Origin: JABMRP01 sp964444795
Lineage (GTDB): Bacteria; Planctomycetota; Planctomycetia; Pirellulales; Thermoguttaceae
Assembly (NCBI GenBank): GCA_964444795.1
Contig: CAYUIQ010000008.1
Location: forward strand, 1 to 64,000
Reading direction: 5' to 3'
Length of the DNA stretch: 64,000 nt
Shown here: positions 61,455 through 64,000 of the stretch, piece by piece
Numbering within the stretch: the first letter of the stretch is position 1
How the letters are laid out: each line of letters opens with the position of its first letter
Position numbers and translations under genes: made by a program
The notes under the pieces: model-generated
Database searches by the model: none
Told to the model about the DNA's origin: nothing
The model's input: the letters and a program-made list of their open reading frames with translations, nothing else

Positions 61455-64000
61455 CTAGGGGCTGTCTTCCTGAACGGTACCCGGTCCCAATAGTCCGGAG
61501 GGCAGAAGAGTGCTCCCGGCATTGTACGGGTTCGCGGTCGCCCGGGTGATTCGCTCCTCTTCCGGTTTCGAGGCGTCGCCGGTCAGGCGGTTGGGCCACA
61601 GGTTGGCCACCTCGATTTCAAGGGCATTGCCTCCCGCCTGCAAAGCGTGTGAGATATCAACCCGCCAAGGGGCACACCAAACGACGCCGAGGTCCTTTCC
61701 ATTGAGCCTGACGCGGGCGAGTTCGTGAACCGTTCCCAGGTCGAGATAGATTTTGCGATCCGTCGGCAGCCCTTCGGGGTGATCGAAACTCTTTCGGTAG
61801 GTGGCGATGCCCGAGTAAACCTTGATCCCCTCCTCCGCCCGCTTCGTCCAATCTACCAACTTCTCGAAGACAGCATTCTCCGGGCCGCCCCACTTGGGAT
61901 CGAAGGACACTTCCCACGAACCTTCCAATGTCGCCACGGTAGTCGCCTTGGGGAAGTTCATGCCGCCCGCAATGGTTCTGTTGCTCCCGGACGCATCGCC
62001 GCGTGCAAAGACGACAAAGACACTCTCGTGCGGTGCGAACTCCATGGGGATCGTCGTCCGGCCGTTTTCGTTTTGGTACTGCGGCAGCGGCCGTCTCTGG
62101 CCGTTGCGGGGATTCCACAATTCCGGCTGCCCGGCGACCACGCGGAACGTGCAATCCGCCCGAAACGGCTGGTCGGATCTGTTCGACACGAAGTAGATCT
62201 CCCGCGTTTCGGTACGGCGGTGTGTGTGGCGTACCGGGCCGGTCACCGAGAAATCCTCGGCGATGCCCATTTGCTCAAGCACGGCCGCCGTGTCGTCGTA
62301 GTCGGGGTATAGGTCGTTAGCCACTTGCCTTGGAGTGTTGCCGGTGCCCAAGCGCCAAGGCGCCATGGAGGCGCCCCCAAGTTCTTTCGCGGCCGACCAG
62401 TTCGTCTTATCCAAGGAAGCCGACCAGGTCGCATCGGTGCCAACGACTTTCGTCGTGCCGTCCGCATAGGTCAGTCGGATCGCTGCGATGAGACCTGCCG
62501 GGTTTGCCTCGGGGCCAAAGTTGTTTGCAGCAATCGTGATTTCATTCTTGCCTGATTTCACGGCAGAGGTGATATCTGCCGAATAGATCTTGTTGAAATT
62601 GTCCCCTGTCAGCACCTGTCTCCCGCCGATCTGGAGTGTGAACGAGTTGTCTGCCGTAGCCTCGATTACAGCTTTTTCAAGGCGGGGCTTCTCCCCAATG
62701 TCCAACGAGTAGCGAAAATGAACGTATCCGCTTGGAGCACTTGAAGCAGGATTACCTTTCGCATACCAGATCCACTTTCCCACGCGGGGAAGCAACGGCG
62801 CATCTTCCGCATGATCTGTTTGAGCAAGTTGCGGTGCCGCCAGGTCGAGAAGGACGCGTCCTTTCCCGAGAGTTCGTTCCTGAGTGTAGGGAGCCTTCCC
62901 CCAGAGTTCTTCGGCAAGCTGCCTGACTTGGGCATCACACTGCGGGTAATCGCTCAGGCTTGGGGAGGAGATCGGTGGCGCGCCGAGCACCGTCGCACCC
63001 GATTCGACCAGTTGGATAATCCTCTCGAGCAGAGCCGGGGTCATGGTCTTCCAACGCGGCAATATGAGCAGCCGATAGGACGTGCCGCCGGGAAAGCAGA
63101 TCCGCCCGTCCTTGACCTCGGCCCGAGCCATCAGGATTCGAGGGGAGCAGCCGTCGAAGCCATAGCCTTTTTTGTCCGGCAACCTCGACCCGGCGCCATC
63201 CAAAGCACTGGGCGGCGCTCGGAAGACGTGAGGCGCGCCTTCGGGGGTCAGGTAGAGAATGTCGGCGACCGTTACCCCCTGCTGCAACAGGTGCGAACAC
63301 CTTGCCAGATACTCGTGGTAATCTCCAACGAGCGGCCAGAACGTCTGCTTTCGGTTCCAAAACACACCGTAGGGGCCGAACGTCATCCCGGGGGCATCCT
63401 CGTTCGACTGGTGGGCAAAACCGTGAATCGAAAACTTGTTGACACCCACGGCAAACGCCCAGTCGGTCTGGTTCTTGAGAGTCCACGGCGAGCGTGCCCA
63501 GTTTCCACGACCTGAGGTGAATCCCTCGGCCAGCACGATCGGTTTCCCCATCGTGTGCGCAATCGAGGCGGCGGCAATACAACTCCACGCGGACTGAAAA
63601 TGGTCGAACCAGAACTCGCCGGCGGGAAAGTCGGCGTAAGAACCGAGGTCGAGATCGCCGGCCGGATTCATGTCGTACGGCTCAATCATCAACCGGAGTC
63701 CTCGCCGGTGGCACAGCGCTTGCAGCTCCGCCGCATGGTTTTCAAGCAACAGATCCTGACACACGTTGCGGACATCCCAGAGGAAGCGCTCGGTCTGCTC
63801 ACGCGAACCGACAACGCAGCCGGTGTACGTCGTGAAGTAGAGCCAGGGATCGTAACCGCGCCGCTTCTTGAACTCCTCGCGGAAAGTGGGCGTCCAGTTC
63901 TGGGAACTCATTTCCCAACTGTCGGCGTCGAGTGCAACGAACCCGACCTTCCTGTCTTTCGGACGCGGTCCGATTGCCTTCAACAGCGGGTCGAAATACG
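61455..64000 (-). CDS. GH106-like alpha-L-rhamnosidase-family protein (5' truncated by window)
   Basis: At least 847 aa; the frame continues past base 64000, so the N-terminus (usually another ~200 residues with a signal peptide) is off the right edge. Visible order: GFVALDADSWEMSSQNWTP, RGLRLMIEPYDMNP, IVLAEGFTSGRGNWARSP, FSIHGFAHQSNED, all characteristic of GH106-type enzymes; then a beta-sandwich and a final galactose-binding-like domain (ELARVRLNGKDLGVVWCAPW, LPSGLLGPGTV). Such enzymes remove rhamnose from pectin or ulvan-type glycans. The catalytic Glu could be that of LAEGFTS. Ends 73 bp before the UroD-like gene. Confidence 0.8.
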   Translation of the reverse strand, partial: YFDPLLKAIGPRPKDRKVGFVALDADSWEMSSQNWTPTFREEFKKRRGYDPWLYFTTYTGCVVGSREQTERFLWDVRNVCQDLLLENHAAELQALCHRRGLRLMIEPYDMNPAGDLDLGSYADFPAGEFWFDHFQSAWSCIAAASIAHTMGKPIVLAEGFTSGRGNWARSPWTLKNQTDWAFAVGVNKFSIHGFAHQSNEDAPGMTFGPYGVFWNRKQTFWPLVGDYHEYLARCSHLLQQGVTVADILYLTPEGAPHVFRAPPSALDGAGSRLPDKKGYGFDGCSPRILMARAEVKDGRICFPGGTSYRLLILPRWKTMTPALLERIIQLVESGATVLGAPPISSPSLSDYPQCDAQVRQLAEELWGKAPYTQERTLGKGRVLLDLAAPQLAQTDHAEDAPLLPRVGKWIWYAKGNPASSAPSGYVHFRYSLDIGEKPRLEKAVIEATADNSFTLQIGGRQVLTGDNFNKIYSADITSAVKSGKNEITIAANNFGPEANPAGLIAAIRLTYADGTTKVVGTDATWSASLDKTNWSAAKELGGASMAPWRLGTGNTPRQVANDLYPDYDDTAAVLEQMGIAEDFSVTGPVRHTHRRTETREIYFVSNRSDQPFRADCTFRVVAGQPELWNPRNGQRRPLPQYQNENGRTTIPMEFAPHESVFVVFARGDASGSNRTIAGGMNFPKATTVATLEGSWEVSFDPKWGGPENAVFEKLVDWTKRAEEGIKVYSGIATYRKSFDHPEGLPTDRKIYLDLGTVHELARVRLNGKDLGVVWCAPWRVDISHALQAGGNALEIEVANLWPNRLTGDASKPEEERITRATANPYNAGSTLLPSGLLGPGTVQEDSP

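Overview
The window looks like chromosomal DNA of a Planctomycetota bacterium, possibly a metagenome-derived genome. It is GC-rich and carries a set of families that I associate with this phylum: paired DUF1549/DUF1553 and DUF1501 proteins followed by a PPC-domain protein, several Gfo/Idh/MocA oxidoreductases with twin-arginine signals, a secreted di-haem protein resembling the hydrazine synthase alpha subunit, PQQ-like propellers, and many secreted carbohydrate-active enzymes. No rRNA, tRNA, CRISPR array, integrase or intact insertion sequence was seen.

Layout. 0-11.8 kb: end of a membrane-fusion protein, secreted glycosidase, palindromic repeat, beta-helix protein, an Fe-S/flavodoxin gene pair, lepA, and a lectin-like protein with an internal duplication. 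12-14.5 kb: a small accessory patch with a PD-(D/E)XK nuclease behind an unrecognised 352-aa gene, flanked by repeats and driven by a promoter that is near-duplicated upstream of the next gene. 14.6-18.6 kb: two exported oxidoreductases and a GH43-like protein. 19-24.1 kb: a tightly packed tungsten-type aldehyde oxidoreductase operon (LUD/Fe-S, CCG domain, zinc ribbon, AOR, ferredoxin, MoaD-like). 24.3 kb: a predicted three-stem structured RNA, then a CBS-PAS hybrid kinase. 28-33.7 kb: a methyltransferase-like/PQQ fusion, a Ca2+/Na+ antiporter and a LysR gene broken by one stop codon. 33.7-36.1 kb: ribosome-hibernation and DksA-like stress genes. 36.5-41.7 kb: DUF1549/DUF1501/PPC operon. 41.8-53 kb: Tex, transglutaminase-esterase fusion, FG-GAP protein, third oxidoreductase and di-haem protein. 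53-64 kb: a 1353-aa protein of unknown function, a membrane protein, two UroD-like methyltransferase-family proteins and a GH106-like rhamnosidase that runs off the right edge.

Taken together the window points to a heterotroph that degrades complex polysaccharides outside the cytoplasm, with a dedicated aldehyde-oxidation module. The most promising undescribed items are the 12.5-14.4 kb nuclease cassette with its duplicated promoter, the structured RNA at 24271-24397, and the unusual composition of the aldehyde oxidoreductase operon. All functional calls come from reading the sequence and from recalled knowledge of families; no search was run.
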